Shown: positions 1 to 8,124 of the stretch, one piece after another
Position numbering within the stretch: position 1 is the first letter of the stretch
How the letters are laid out: every line of letters begins with the position of its first letter
NCBI RefSeq assembly: GCF_008638365.1
Contig: NZ_VWVU01000004.1
Coordinates: 62,001-126,000, forward strand
Origin: Nocardiopsis quinghaiensis
GTDB taxonomy: Bacteria > Actinomycetota > Actinomycetes > Streptosporangiales > Streptosporangiaceae
Direction of reading: 5' to 3'
Length of the DNA stretch: 64,000 bases
The notes under the pieces: generated by a model
The model's database searches: none
Told to the model about the DNA's origin: nothing
The model's input: only the letters and a program-made list of their open reading frames with translations
Made by a program: the position numbers and the translations under genes

Positions 1-1
1 C

Positions 2-448
2 AGCCGGTGGACCCTGGGCTTCTGGCAGACGATCCGGCGGCACCGGGTGTGGCCGAGCCTGTTCTGGGCGTGCCTGTCGCTGTACGTCCTGGAGGTCGTG
101 CTGGTCTCCCTGGTGCTGCTGGCCACCACGGTGGTCGGACTGTTCGTCCTCGCCGGGACGGTCGGCGGCGAGCCGTTCCTGAGCCTGCCGTTCTTCGGCG
201 GGACCTTCACCGCGGTGACGGCCTTCCTGCCGCTGCTGGCGATCGGCATCGGCCTGTTCATCCCGGACTACATGCTCACCTGCCTGATGGCGGCGATCCG
301 GCGGAGACCGTCCTACCTGCTCTACGGACTGCTCTTCCTGCCGATCCGGCTGGTGGACGCCTACCTCACGCTGCGGATGATCCCCAGGGCGTGGACCACC
401 AGGTCCGACGGCCGGTGGAGCAGCCCCGGCCGCGTCTCGGGCGGGTGA
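2..448 (+). CDS. C-terminal part of a membrane glycosyltransferase-like protein (truncated by window start)
   Basis: The frame is open from the first base, so this is the last 148 residues of a longer gene. It opens with an RWTLGFWQTIRRHR stretch followed by three or four hydrophobic helices and a short basic, Ser/Gly-rich tail. That arrangement is typical of the end of family 2 processive glycosyltransferases, where a W-rich interfacial segment precedes the channel-forming helices. The catalytic domain is outside the window, so substrate and even family cannot be confirmed; an unrelated polytopic membrane protein remains possible. Confidence 0.5.
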   Translation, partial: SRWTLGFWQTIRRHRVWPSLFWACLSLYVLEVVLVSLVLLATTVVGLFVLAGTVGGEPFLSLPFFGGTFTAVTAFLPLLAIGIGLFIPDYMLTCLMAAIRRRPSYLLYGLLFLPIRLVDAYLTLRMIPRAWTTRSDGRWSSPGRVSGG

Positions 449-601
449 TCCCACCCGTGTGGATGTGAGATCGTCCGGCCCCGCCCACCCCGGGAGCCCG
501 CGGGGCCGGACAGCGTCTAGGCTGATCTCGCCCGCTCACGGACCGCGACACGCGAGGACCGGGGTGGGCGCACAGTCGTCGGATGGGGGTGTGGATCAGC
601 C

Positions 602-1009
602 GTGGACAAGAGGCGTGTGTCGTTCGCGTCGTACCGGGTGCTCGCGTACGTGACCGGAATCTTCCTGCTGGGCCTGACCTTCGTGGCCATGCCCGCCAAG
701 TACCTGATCGGGGAGACCGCCCGGTTCTCCCTGGTGGGCGCGCCCCAGGGCATGGAGCACTGGTTCGGCCCCGAGTCGCCGCTCATGCTGTTCATCGCGA
801 TGCCGCACGGCTACGTCTACATGGCCTACGTGTTCGTGGTGCTGTGGGTCGCCCTGGACCGCCGCTGGGGCGCCGGGCGCACGCTGGGCGTGGCGCTCGC
901 GGGCACGATCCCCGTGCTCGGGTTCGTGGTCGAGCACCGGATCGTCAGGTCGGAGCAGGCCAAGGACCGTGAGGCCGGACGGGCTCAGGAGCCCGCGGCC
1001 GCGGGCTGA
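602..1009 (+). CDS. DUF3817 family small membrane protein
   Basis: A 135-residue integral membrane protein with a GTG start. Three hydrophobic segments are visible, at about residues 12-30, 58-85 and 98-115, and the central MPHGYVYMAYVF segment matches the histidine- and tyrosine-bearing helix characteristic of actinobacterial DUF3817 proteins. No catalytic function is established for the family. Its 3' end overlaps the convergent SURF1 gene by 25 bases, so the two transcripts are complementary at their ends. The Ala/Gly-rich tail after residue 120 looks cytoplasmic and unstructured. Confidence 0.75.
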   Translation: MDKRRVSFASYRVLAYVTGIFLLGLTFVAMPAKYLIGETARFSLVGAPQGMEHWFGPESPLMLFIAMPHGYVYMAYVFVVLWVALDRRWGAGRTLGVALAGTIPVLGFVVEHRIVRSEQAKDREAGRAQEPAAAG

Positions 1010-1767
1010 TCCTCCCCGTCCTGTGAGGCCCCCTCCCGCCGGGAGCGGGCCTCCTTGAGCTCCCGGCGCATCAGGAGGATCCAGAAGACCACGCCGGAGA
1101 CGCCGAACATCGCCCACTGCACCGTGTAGCTGAGACTGCGCCAGTTGATCCTGGTCTCGGTGGGCGGCTCGGGCGGCGGTGCCGGGATGAGCGAGGCGGT
1201 GGCGGGGTCCTGCTCGGGCAGGATGACGTAGCCCTCGTAGAGGCGGTAGTCCCACTCGTTGACCAGTACGGACGTGGCGATGCGCTCGACCTGGCCCTCG
1301 GCGACCTCGACGGGCACGATCCCCTCGGCCCTCACCGGCGGCAGCAGCCATCCGGTGACCGTGACCTCGCCCCCGGGGACGGGCGGGACGTCCTGGCCCT
1401 CCTCGGCCCAGCCCCGGTTCACGGTGACGGCGACGTCGTCACCGGTGACGAGGGGGACGATGACGTCGTGTCCGCTCACGCCGTCGGAGACCCGGGGCAC
1501 CAGCAGTTGGGCCTCGGCGTCGTAGCGGCCCGTGGCCTCGACGGCGTTGTTGGCGAGCAAGTCGGGGTGCATGTACTCGCCCGGTTCCAGCAGGCCCGAG
1601 AGGGGCACGGCTTCGGCGAGGTCCTCGACCGGGTTGGTGATGACCTCCCGGTCGGGCTCGAAGGCCTGGACGAACTGCCACGAGGTCCCGGCGGTGCAGA
1701 CGACGGCGACCAGCACCACCAGCAGGTGGATGCCGAGCCACCGAGGGCTGAGGAGTGGTGATCTCAC
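985..1767 (-). CDS. SURF1 family protein, cytochrome c oxidase assembly
   Basis: A 260-residue protein with the SURF1 plan: one N-terminal transmembrane helix (about residues 11-32), a large extracytoplasmic loop and a second helix near residues 210-232. The loop carries the family signatures VTVNRGW (the hallmark NRGW) and, before the second helix, the short INWRSLSYTVQW stretch. SURF1 proteins assist haem a insertion into subunit I of aa3-type oxidases. The C-terminal tail is rich in Arg, Glu and Gln and faces the cytoplasm. The gene stands alone here, without cox or cta genes beside it, which is usual in actinobacteria. Confidence 0.85.
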   Translation of the reverse strand: MRSPLLSPRWLGIHLLVVLVAVVCTAGTSWQFVQAFEPDREVITNPVEDLAEAVPLSGLLEPGEYMHPDLLANNAVEATGRYDAEAQLLVPRVSDGVSGHDVIVPLVTGDDVAVTVNRGWAEEGQDVPPVPGGEVTVTGWLLPPVRAEGIVPVEVAEGQVERIATSVLVNEWDYRLYEGYVILPEQDPATASLIPAPPPEPPTETRINWRSLSYTVQWAMFGVSGVVFWILLMRRELKEARSRREGASQDGEDQPAAAGS

Positions 1768-2011
1768 CGGACCAGGCTATGCGCGCCCCTCGAGCGCACC
1801 GGCATGACCCCTGATTGACGCTGCCCACACGGACTTGGTCCCGCGCTGCCAAGGAATGGTGATCACTTTAAGTAGTTTACTGTGACTCAGGGTTGTTCTT
1901 CGGTGGTGGGGTGGGTAGTGTCTCTATCAACGCGGGACGACAGGGTCGATTCCGCGGCAGGCCTTCCAGGCCGCGACTCCAGGGGGGAGGAGCCGCTGGC
2001 CGTTTCCCAGC

Positions 2012-2060
2012 GCGAGGGTCGTTTCCGTACTTTGAGGGGGGATGCGGAGACGACCCTCGC
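2012..2060. repeat. Long imperfect inverted repeat between SURF1 and DinB genes
   Basis: A 16-base arm at 2012-2027 is repeated in inverted orientation at 2045-2060 with one mismatch, around a 17-base G-rich loop. It lies in the 437-base gap 1768-2204, which holds no credible gene. Together with the next hairpin it may end transcription of the DinB gene, read leftward, or fold in the leader of SURF1. Confidence 0.6.
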
Positions 2061-2072
2061 CACCTCGTAGGC

Positions 2073-2106
2073 GGGGGCGTTCCCACCGGTCGGTGGGGAC
2101 GCCCCC
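2073..2106 (-). terminator. Strong GC hairpin downstream of DinB gene
   Basis: A 15-base arm (2073-2087) faces its near-perfect complement (2092-2106) with a 4-base loop and one G-T type mismatch. It sits about 100 bases past the stop of the leftward DinB gene. No T-run follows, as is common for actinomycete terminators, so the terminator role is inferred from position and stability. Confidence 0.5.
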
Positions 2107-2204
2107 GTCGGCGTTCGCAGGTCCCGGGCCGGGCGTCTCGGCCTTCAGGGGATGCCCTGGATCCGGTGCCCGCGTGGATCGGTGAGAGGGTGTGCGCCGA
2201 TGTG

Positions 2205-2741
2205 TCAGCCCATGGTCCTCTGGCCGTCCAGCGCCTCACGCAGGATGTCGGCGTGGCCGCAGTGCTGCGCGGTCTCGCGGATCAGGTGCAGCAGCACGTC
2301 GCGCGCGGACCACGAGGCGCCCTCGGGGAACCACGGCGCCTTCGGCAGCTCCCGGCCGACCTCCAGGTCGGGCAGCTGCGCGACGAACCGCTCGGTCTCC
2401 CCGGCGGCCCGCTCGTAGTCCTCCAGAGCGCCGGCCAGGGTCTCGTCCCCGAGCAGCCGGAAGCTCTTCGTGTGTTCCTCGAAGGTGGCCGGGTCCTCGT
2501 AGTCCACCTCGGCGTCGTGCGTCGCCCCCTCCCGGATGAAGCGGATCCAGTTGCGCTCGACCTGCGTCACGTGCTTGACCAGACCGCCGAGGGTCAGCTC
2601 GCTCACCGTGGTGCGCTGCGCGGCCTGTTCCTCGTCCAGACCCTTGAGGGTGAAGCGCAGGAAGTCGCGCTGGTCCGCCAGGAACCGCAGGAGGGACGTG
2701 CGCTCGGCGTCCAGGACCGTGTTCTCCGTCGTCGCCGTCAT
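2205..2741 (-). CDS. DinB/DUF664 family four-helix protein
   Basis: A 178-residue soluble protein with the DinB/YfiT-like plan. The expected metal histidines are spaced along the bundle: GGLVKHVTQVER near residue 55, where homologues read HLxxVE, and LLHLIRETAQHCGHADILRE near the C terminus, which is diagnostic of DUF664. The family includes thiol-dependent transferases acting with mycothiol or bacillithiol on metal centres, but the substrate is unknown. An in-frame GTG nine bases upstream sits too close to the AGAAGG ribosome site, so the ATG was preferred. It is probably transcribed alone. Confidence 0.8.
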   Translation of the reverse strand: MTATTENTVLDAERTSLLRFLADQRDFLRFTLKGLDEEQAAQRTTVSELTLGGLVKHVTQVERNWIRFIREGATHDAEVDYEDPATFEEHTKSFRLLGDETLAGALEDYERAAGETERFVAQLPDLEVGRELPKAPWFPEGASWSARDVLLHLIRETAQHCGHADILREALDGQRTMG

Positions 2742-2897
2742 GATGGCCACCGCCTTCTTCGTGTCCGACTCGGTAAGGGGACTCTAGGAAGCAAGGCGGT
2801 CAGGTTCTGTCCTCCACTCGACGGGAGCCGGGGAAAGCTTTGAAACTTCGGATAAGGCCTGGCCGATAGCCTGGCGTTCTGGCGACTCGGAGGTGCC

Positions 2898-3665
2898 ATG
2901 ACCTTGATTCCGCTCCAGCACCGGTTCGACGGGCCCGGCCACGCGCCCGTCGTACTGCTCGTGCCGCCCTTCGGCACCAAGATGTCCGTCTGGGAGCCGC
3001 AGATGCCCGAGCTCACCCGCAACCGGCGGGTCCTGCGGGTCAACCACCGCGGTCACGGCTCCTCCCCGGCGCCCCCGGGCCCCTACACCGTCGAGGAACT
3101 CGCCCTGGACCTGCTCGGCCTGCTGGAGTCGCAGGGCCTCACCCGGGTCTCCGCGGTCGGTGCCGGGTTCGGCGGCTCACTGCTGCTGTGGATCGCGGCC
3201 AACTCGCCGCGCACCCTGGACCGCCTCGCGCTGCTCGCGGCGGCGTCCCGCACGCCCCGAACGCACAAGTGGGGCCACGTCGCCTCGCGGGTGCGCGCGG
3301 CGGGCCTCGAATCGGTGACCGCCGACGTGGTGCGGCCCTGGTTCACCCCGGACATGTGTGATGAGCGCCCGGAGGTGGTGGCCAGGTTCACCGAGGACTT
3401 CGGCGGACTCGACCCGGGCGGCTTCGCCTCGGCGTGCGACGCGGTCGCCGGGATGGACCAGCGCCACCTGGTCTCCGGGGTGCGGGTGCCGACCATGGTG
3501 GCGTCGGCCGCCCACGACCCGTTGCTGCCGCCCGGGTACGGTCGCAGGCTGGCCGACGGGATCGCCGGTTCCCGGTTCGAGGTGGTCTCGGGCGCGGCAC
3601 ACCTTCTCGGGGTGGAGCGGGCGGACCGGGTGAACGAGCTCCTGGTGGAGCACGTGGCCCGGTGA
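2898..3665 (+). CDS. Alpha/beta hydrolase fold protein lacking the nucleophile serine
   Basis: The 255 residues follow the alpha/beta hydrolase pattern of 3-oxoadipate enol-lactonase-like enzymes: an oxyanion segment VPPFGTKMSVWEPQ (22-36), NHRGHGSS (49-56), an acid at HDPLLPP (D207) and a histidine at AAHLLGVERAD (H235). The nucleophile elbow, normally G-x-S-x-G, reads G88-A-G-F-G92, so the catalytic Ser is Gly. The acid and base survive. A good GGAGGT ribosome site precedes the ATG. It may be a cofactor-independent oxygenase-like or binding protein using the fold without hydrolysis; the substrate is unknown. Confidence 0.8.
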   Translation: MTLIPLQHRFDGPGHAPVVLLVPPFGTKMSVWEPQMPELTRNRRVLRVNHRGHGSSPAPPGPYTVEELALDLLGLLESQGLTRVSAVGAGFGGSLLLWIAANSPRTLDRLALLAAASRTPRTHKWGHVASRVRAAGLESVTADVVRPWFTPDMCDERPEVVARFTEDFGGLDPGGFASACDAVAGMDQRHLVSGVRVPTMVASAAHDPLLPPGYGRRLADGIAGSRFEVVSGAAHLLGVERADRVNELLVEHVAR

Positions 3666-3684
3666 GGGGGTACGGGGCCGGGGG

Positions 3685-4092
3685 TCAGACCGCGGCCACG
3701 GGGAGCAGGGGGCAGTTGATCTCCAACAGGTAGCCGTCGGGGTCGCGGAAGTGGGCCGCGCGGATACCCCAGGCCGTCCAGTCCCGCGGCTCCATCACCT
3801 GGCGGGCGCCGTCCGAGACCAGCCTGGCGGCCATGGCGTCCACGTCGTCCACCTCGAAGATCACCGCGAGCCGGTCCTGGTGGGGGAGTTTGGGGTCGGC
3901 CGTGTCGGTCTCCAGCGCCTCGGCCATCACCTCGCGCTGGTTGATGGCCAGCCGTGTTCCCGAGTCCACGTCGAACTCGGCGTAGCGGCTGTTCTCGTCG
4001 CCCCTCAGCAGGGGGAGCTTGAGGACCTCCGAGTAGAAGTGGAAACAGGCCTCGTAGTCGTTGACGAGGAGCCTGATGTTGGTGCAGCGCAT
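3685..4092 (-). CDS. VOC (glyoxalase/bleomycin-resistance fold) family protein
   Basis: A 135-residue protein beginning MRCTNIRLLVNDYEACFHFYSE, the classic first beta-alpha unit of the vicinal oxygen chelate fold, and ending HFRDPDGYLLEINCPL, the second metal-ligand strand with its Glu. Between them VIFEVDDVDAMAARL forms the second module. Enzymes of this fold bind a divalent metal and act as glyoxalases, dioxygenases or drug-binding proteins; the sequence does not select among these. The internal ATG at 4092 was chosen because the longer upstream reading is Arg/Pro-rich and unrelated to the fold. It faces the hydrolase gene convergently. Confidence 0.82.
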   Translation of the reverse strand: MRCTNIRLLVNDYEACFHFYSEVLKLPLLRGDENSRYAEFDVDSGTRLAINQREVMAEALETDTADPKLPHQDRLAVIFEVDDVDAMAARLVSDGARQVMEPRDWTAWGIRAAHFRDPDGYLLEINCPLLPVAAV

Positions 4093-4371
4093 GGGGTCTC
4101 CAGCCGGTCGGTGTCGCCGTCCGCACCATTGTCCCGTCTCCGGACTCGCGGACGGCTCGGGTATCCGTACCCGATCTCTCATCTGTCCCCGGTGCCGTGT
4201 CCGAAACCCGCGCCTCCGCCACGGGTGATCCGGGGCGGACCGTCGCCGTGTGGCCGGAACCGGCCGTCCTCCCCCGTGCGCGCCCTGGTCCGCGCCTGTC
4301 CCGTCGGGCGGGCGTTCCGCGGCATGTCGTAGCGCGTCTTCGCTCTTGTGTAGCTCTTGTTCTCCAGAATG

Positions 4372-4385
4372 TAGTATATGTACTA
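4372..4385 (+). promoter_or_regulatory. Candidate promoter/operator of the ABC export operon
   Basis: A TAGTA-N4-TACTA inverted repeat lies in a short AT-rich island within the otherwise GC-rich gap 4093-4426, which holds no gene. A TTGTTC-like -35 sits about 15 bases upstream, so the repeat would cover a -10 element. It is a plausible target of the XRE regulator encoded third in the operon; that link is inferred. Confidence 0.4.
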
Positions 4386-4426
4386 TCGATGGCAGCAGAG
4401 ACGAGACGATATGGAGGACTGATGTG

Positions 4427-5401
4427 ATGGATTCAGCGGTCCGAGCGACGTCCAGGGCGAGTGCCCAGGCGTCGGGGACACCGGAGGAGACCGTGCTCCA
4501 GGTCCGCGACCTGCGGATGAACTACGGCACCGCCGAGGTGCTGAGGGGAGTGGACCTCACCGCCCGGCGCGGTGAGGTGGTCGCCCTCCTCGGCCCCAAC
4601 GGGGCGGGCAAGACCACCACCGTCGAGATCCTGGAGGGGTTCCGCAGGCGCTCCGCGGGCGAGGTGGAGGTGCTGGGGAGCGACCCCGAGCGCGGCGGTG
4701 AGGCGTGGCGCTCCCGGATCGGCGTGGTCCTGCAGTCCTGGCGCGACCACGGCGCCTGGAGGGTCCGCGAGCTGGTCCACCACTTCGGCCGCTTCCACGC
4801 GCCCTTCTCCGAGCCCGGGCGCACACGCCCCCACGACACCGACGAACTCCTGGAGACCGTCGGCCTCACCGAACACGCGCACAAGAGGGTCCGCGAGCTC
4901 TCCGGGGGCCAGCGCCGCCGCGTGGACGTGGCCCTGGGCGTCGTCGGCCGCCCCGAGCTGCTCTTCCTCGACGAGCCCACGGCCGGGTTCGACCCGGTGG
5001 CCCGCCACGGCTTCCACGAACTGGTGCACCGGCTCGCCGACGAGGACGACACCACCGTCCTATTGACCACCCACGACCTGGACGAGGCCGAGAAGCTGGC
5101 CGACCGCATCCTCATCCTCGCGGGCGGGGTGATCGTGGCCGACGGCACCGCCGACCACCTCGCCTCCCTGCTGGTCCAGGAGAGCGAGGTCGTCTGGACC
5201 GCCGAGGGGCGGCGGCACGTCCACAGCACCGACAGCCCCGCCCGCCACGTCGCCGAGCTGTACGCGGAGCACGGCGACGGCGTCACCGACCTGAAGGTCA
5301 CCCGGCCCTCGCTGGAGGACGTGTACATGGCCATGGTCCAGCGCCACGAGTCCGGGGACGCCGAGAACGCCGCCGCCGAGTTCACGAAGGAGATCCGATG
5401 A
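4427..5401 (+). CDS. ABC transporter ATP-binding protein (ABC-2 exporter type)
   Basis: A 324-residue ATPase with Walker A GPNGAGKTT (56-64), signature LSGGQ (158-162), Walker B LLFLDEP (178-184) and switch histidine in LLTTHDLDEA. The C-terminal extension ending LEDVYMAMVQRHE is that of DrrA/CcmA-like exporters. It couples ATP hydrolysis to the permease encoded next, whose ATG overlaps this stop by four bases. The start is the ATG ten bases after a GGAGG ribosome site at 4413; upstream in-frame codons are Cys/Ser/Pro-rich noise. The substrate could be a drug, lipid or peptide and is not deducible. Confidence 0.9.
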   Translation: MDSAVRATSRASAQASGTPEETVLQVRDLRMNYGTAEVLRGVDLTARRGEVVALLGPNGAGKTTTVEILEGFRRRSAGEVEVLGSDPERGGEAWRSRIGVVLQSWRDHGAWRVRELVHHFGRFHAPFSEPGRTRPHDTDELLETVGLTEHAHKRVRELSGGQRRRVDVALGVVGRPELLFLDEPTAGFDPVARHGFHELVHRLADEDDTTVLLTTHDLDEAEKLADRILILAGGVIVADGTADHLASLLVQESEVVWTAEGRRHVHSTDSPARHVAELYAEHGDGVTDLKVTRPSLEDVYMAMVQRHESGDAENAAAEFTKEIR

Positions 5402-6255
5402 ACGCCAGGGCCAACGCCGTCAGAGCCGGGTTCTCCCGGGGATGGACCGAGTTCCGGGGATCCTTCACCAACTTCCAGGAGCTCGCCGGCGGCTACCTGA
5501 TGATGCCGGCCGTCTTCGTCGTCCTCGCCGTCTTCCTCGGCCGGGAACCGGTGGAGGGAGCCGAGGTCTCCACCGGCACGGTGATGATGGCCGCCGGAGT
5601 CACCATGCAGATGGTCATGCTGGGCGCGGTCACGGTCGCCCAGGTGCTCGGCACCGAACGCGAGGACGGGACGCTGCTGCGGGCCAGGGCCACGCCGCAC
5701 GGCATGCTCGGCTACGGGGTCGGCAAGGTCTGGCACATCCTGACCATGTCGACGGTGGCCCTGCTGCTGATGGTGGTGCCGGGACTGCTGCTGGTCGACG
5801 GGTTCGCCCTGCGGGGCGTGGGCGGCGCGCTCACCCTGCTGTGGGTGTTCGTGCTCGCGATGCTGGCCCTGGCCCCCGTCGGCGCGATCCTCGGCGCGAC
5901 CCTGTCCAATCCGCGCACCGGCGTGGGCCTGATCATGGTCCCCGTACTGGGCCTGGTGATGACCTCGGGCGTCATGATGCCCATCACGGTCATGGCCGAC
6001 TGGATCCAGACCGCCGCCCAGTTCTTCCCCGTCTACTGGATCGGCCTGGGCGTGCGCGCCGCGCTGATGCCCGCCGACTACGCCGCCCTGGAACTGGCCG
6101 GGACCTGGCAACTGCCGCAGGTGGCCGGGGTTCTGGCACTGTGGGCCCTCGTCGGGTTCGCCGCCGCCCAGTGGGTGCTGCGGAGGATGGCCCGGCGCGA
6201 GTCGGGGTCGAGGGTCCAGGCGGCCCGGGAGAAGGCGATGAAGCGTGGCTACTGA
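5398..6255 (+). CDS. ABC-2 type permease of the exporter
   Basis: A 285-residue membrane protein with about six hydrophobic segments. It has the ABC-2 permease hallmarks: EREDGTLLRARATPHG after the second helix (the coupling region E-x-x-x-G-T-L) and a glycine- and methionine-rich helix SGVMMPITVMADWIQTAAQFFPVYW matching the conserved P-region before the last helices. It is translationally coupled to the ATPase gene. Its own stop lies inside the start region of the regulator gene, so all three are probably made from one message. Confidence 0.88.
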   Translation: MNARANAVRAGFSRGWTEFRGSFTNFQELAGGYLMMPAVFVVLAVFLGREPVEGAEVSTGTVMMAAGVTMQMVMLGAVTVAQVLGTEREDGTLLRARATPHGMLGYGVGKVWHILTMSTVALLLMVVPGLLLVDGFALRGVGGALTLLWVFVLAMLALAPVGAILGATLSNPRTGVGLIMVPVLGLVMTSGVMMPITVMADWIQTAAQFFPVYWIGLGVRAALMPADYAALELAGTWQLPQVAGVLALWALVGFAAAQWVLRRMARRESGSRVQAAREKAMKRGY

Positions 6256-6526
6256 GAACGGCAGGAGTGCTCCCGGCCGCCGCCCTCGGGCGGCGGCCGG
6301 GAGCGGCGAGACCATCTACAACCGGATCGCGATGCTGCGGGCCGAGCGGAACGTGTCCCGGCGCCAGCTGGCCGAGGCCCTGGGCGTGCACTACCAGACG
6401 GTCGGCTACCTGGAGCGGGGCGAGTACAGCCCCAGCCTCCACCTGGCGCTGCGTATCGCGCGCTACTTCGAGGTCCCGGTGGAGGTCGTCTTCTCCACGG
6501 AGCCCTTCCCCCGCATCGGCCAGTGA
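6245..6526 (+). CDS. XRE-type helix-turn-helix regulator
   Basis: A 93-residue protein with a GTG start inside the permease gene (11-base overlap). After an Arg/Ala-rich head it carries a compact Cro/CI domain: IAMLRAERNVSRRQLAEALGV-HYQTVGYLERGEYSPS, then LALRIARYFEVPVEVVFS. This short YgzD/YozG-like type often sits beside two-component exporters and a polytopic membrane protein, as here. It probably autoregulates the operon through the palindrome near 4372; this is inferred from context. Confidence 0.85.
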   Translation: MATENGRSAPGRRPRAAAGSGETIYNRIAMLRAERNVSRRQLAEALGVHYQTVGYLERGEYSPSLHLALRIARYFEVPVEVVFSTEPFPRIGQ

Positions 6527-6541
6527 GCCCAAGGAGTCCTC

Positions 6542-7141
6542 ATGCCCCTGTCCAGAATCCTCCCCAAGCGGCGCTCCACCCAGATCCGGGAGGACCGCGA
6601 ACGCGCCGCCCGCCCGAGCGCGGACGGCCCGGGGTTCCGCGGGCCCGAGGAGAGCCCGAGGCTTCGCAGGCTCCGGGCCTCCCGTGGCAGACGGCGCGTC
6701 TACGCGGTCCTGGTCGTGCTGGCCACACTGGCCGCCACGGCGCTCCTGGGCGTCATCAACTTCCGCTCCGGCACGAGCGTGGCGCTGGCCGTCCTGACGC
6801 CCGTCTTCCTCGTGGTGATGGCCGTGATCCTGGTGCTCAACACGCAGCTGGGCCGGGCCACGGGGGCGAACTACCGTTACCGGAACCTGGACGAGCGCCA
6901 GCGCTTCGAGCTGGACCGGGCCACGCGGATCGGCCACCACCTGACGGCGGGCCTCATGCTGGCGGTGTTCCTCGTACTCGCCGTCCTGGAGGGCCCGTCT
7001 CCCGAGTCCGTGTCCTTCCCCGAGAAGCTGTTCATGCCCGTGCTGTGGGTGATCCTCATGGTGCACGCCTCGGTCCCCGCCCTCTACCTGGCCTGGACCC
7101 AGCCCGACGAGGTCTCCGACGACGAGGAGGAGCAGGCCTGA
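6542..7141 (+). CDS. Four-helix membrane protein of the ABC/XRE operon
   Basis: A 199-residue protein with a basic N-terminal region (1-50), four hydrophobic helices at about 52-72, 78-98, 131-150 and 160-182, and an acidic tail. It resembles the DUF2178-like membrane proteins often paired with short XRE regulators, but the family name is tentative. A clear AAGGAG ribosome site lies 5-6 bases before the ATG. As the last gene of the operon it may assist the exporter or sense its cargo; no enzymatic motif is visible. Confidence 0.7.
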   Translation: MPLSRILPKRRSTQIREDRERAARPSADGPGFRGPEESPRLRRLRASRGRRRVYAVLVVLATLAATALLGVINFRSGTSVALAVLTPVFLVVMAVILVLNTQLGRATGANYRYRNLDERQRFELDRATRIGHHLTAGLMLAVFLVLAVLEGPSPESVSFPEKLFMPVLWVILMVHASVPALYLAWTQPDEVSDDEEEQA

Positions 7142-7190
7142 GGGAGGGGTGAGGAACCCGTGGGACGACGTCTGATCCCCGACGCGGGCG

Positions 7191-7853
7191 TCAGAGGATG
7201 TCCGGGCCCGCCCAGCCGTAGGTGTCGCGCTCGCGGATCCGGGCCAGCTCGTCCTCGGACAGCACGCGGGGCTCGCCGATCCGGCGGGCCCTCAGGTACG
7301 CGGCGCTGAGCCAGTCCAGCAGCCGCAGGTTCTCCAGCGCGTGGTCCAGGCTCCGGCCCAGGGCCAGCCCTCCGTGGTCGGCGAGCAGCGCGGCGTCGCG
7401 TCCCTTGAGCGCCTTGACCGCGTGGTCGGCGATCTCCCCCGTGCCGTAGGTGGTGTACGGGGTGACGGTGACCGCCCCGCCCAGGGCGGCGGCGCGGTGG
7501 TGGATCGGGGGCAGCTCGGCCAGGACCGAGGACACCGCGACCGTGTCGGCGGTGAAGGCGTTCACCACGGCGAAGACGTCGCGCTCGTGCTCGAAGGCCA
7601 GACGGTGCACGGCGATGTGCAGGGTGGCCTCGGCCGCGGGGTCGCGCCGCCCTTCGAGCACCCGGTCGTCGAGCGACATCACCGGGCAGTCGGCGGGCTG
7701 GAGTTGGTCGAGGGCGACGCCGTGCGGCGTGACGACCACCAGGTCGCCGTTGCGGACGCTGACGGTTCCCGACTCGCCCGGAGCGGCACCGGCGCCCGCG
7801 GCGATCGCGCGGGCGGCCAGGCAGACGTCCCGGCGTTCTTGTTCGAGCAGCAT
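7191..7853 (-). CDS. Class II aldolase/adducin-like protein with degenerate metal site
   Basis: A 220-residue protein aligned by eye with FucA-type aldolases: the general-base Glu survives in AAEATLH (E75) and the C-terminal metal histidine in LLADHGGLALG (H160). The paired zinc ligands, normally an H-T-H motif, are N98-A99-F100, and the upstream GNxS loop reads GTVSVR. Such a protein is unlikely to bind zinc in the usual way. Class II aldolases cleave sugar phosphates; this member may be a structural or regulatory relative. Tandem 19-base repeats lie over its likely promoter. Confidence 0.75.
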   Translation of the reverse strand: MLLEQERRDVCLAARAIAAGAGAAPGESGTVSVRNGDLVVVTPHGVALDQLQPADCPVMSLDDRVLEGRRDPAAEATLHIAVHRLAFEHERDVFAVVNAFTADTVAVSSVLAELPPIHHRAAALGGAVTVTPYTTYGTGEIADHAVKALKGRDAALLADHGGLALGRSLDHALENLRLLDWLSAAYLRARRIGEPRVLSEDELARIRERDTYGWAGPDIL

Positions 7854-7890
7854 GCTTCCTCGGAGGGGAGCGCGGAGGGTCCGGACGAAC

Positions 7891-7928
7891 CTACTTAGGT
7901 ATGCCTCAACTACTTAGGCATACCTCAA
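7891..7928 (-). promoter_or_regulatory. Tandem IdeR/DtxR-like operator sites over the aldolase-like gene promoter
   Basis: Two abutting 19-base direct repeats differ at two positions, and each contains the quasi-palindrome AGGYATRCCT preceded by TT. The cores of the two copies are exact inverted complements of each other. On the minus strand a TTGACG -35 (7933-7938) and TAAGTA -10 (7911-7916), 16 bases apart, overlap the second copy. The pattern resembles actinomycete iron boxes; binding by an iron regulator is inferred, not shown. Confidence 0.5.
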
Positions 7929-8124
7929 TGTACGTCAAATTCTCTTCCTCGTCTTCCCCAGGCGGGGATGTCCTGGACCGACCCGCGCGCTGTGCGAAGT
8001 AGTCATGTCCCAGGTGTGACGCGGGAAGCGCCACGAAGAGTCCTGTCGCGGCCGAGCGTTTCCCCGGACCAGGGCGTGGCATGGGGAAACTGTGACTTAC
8101 GCGTCTTATGAGACGAGGCTGTTT

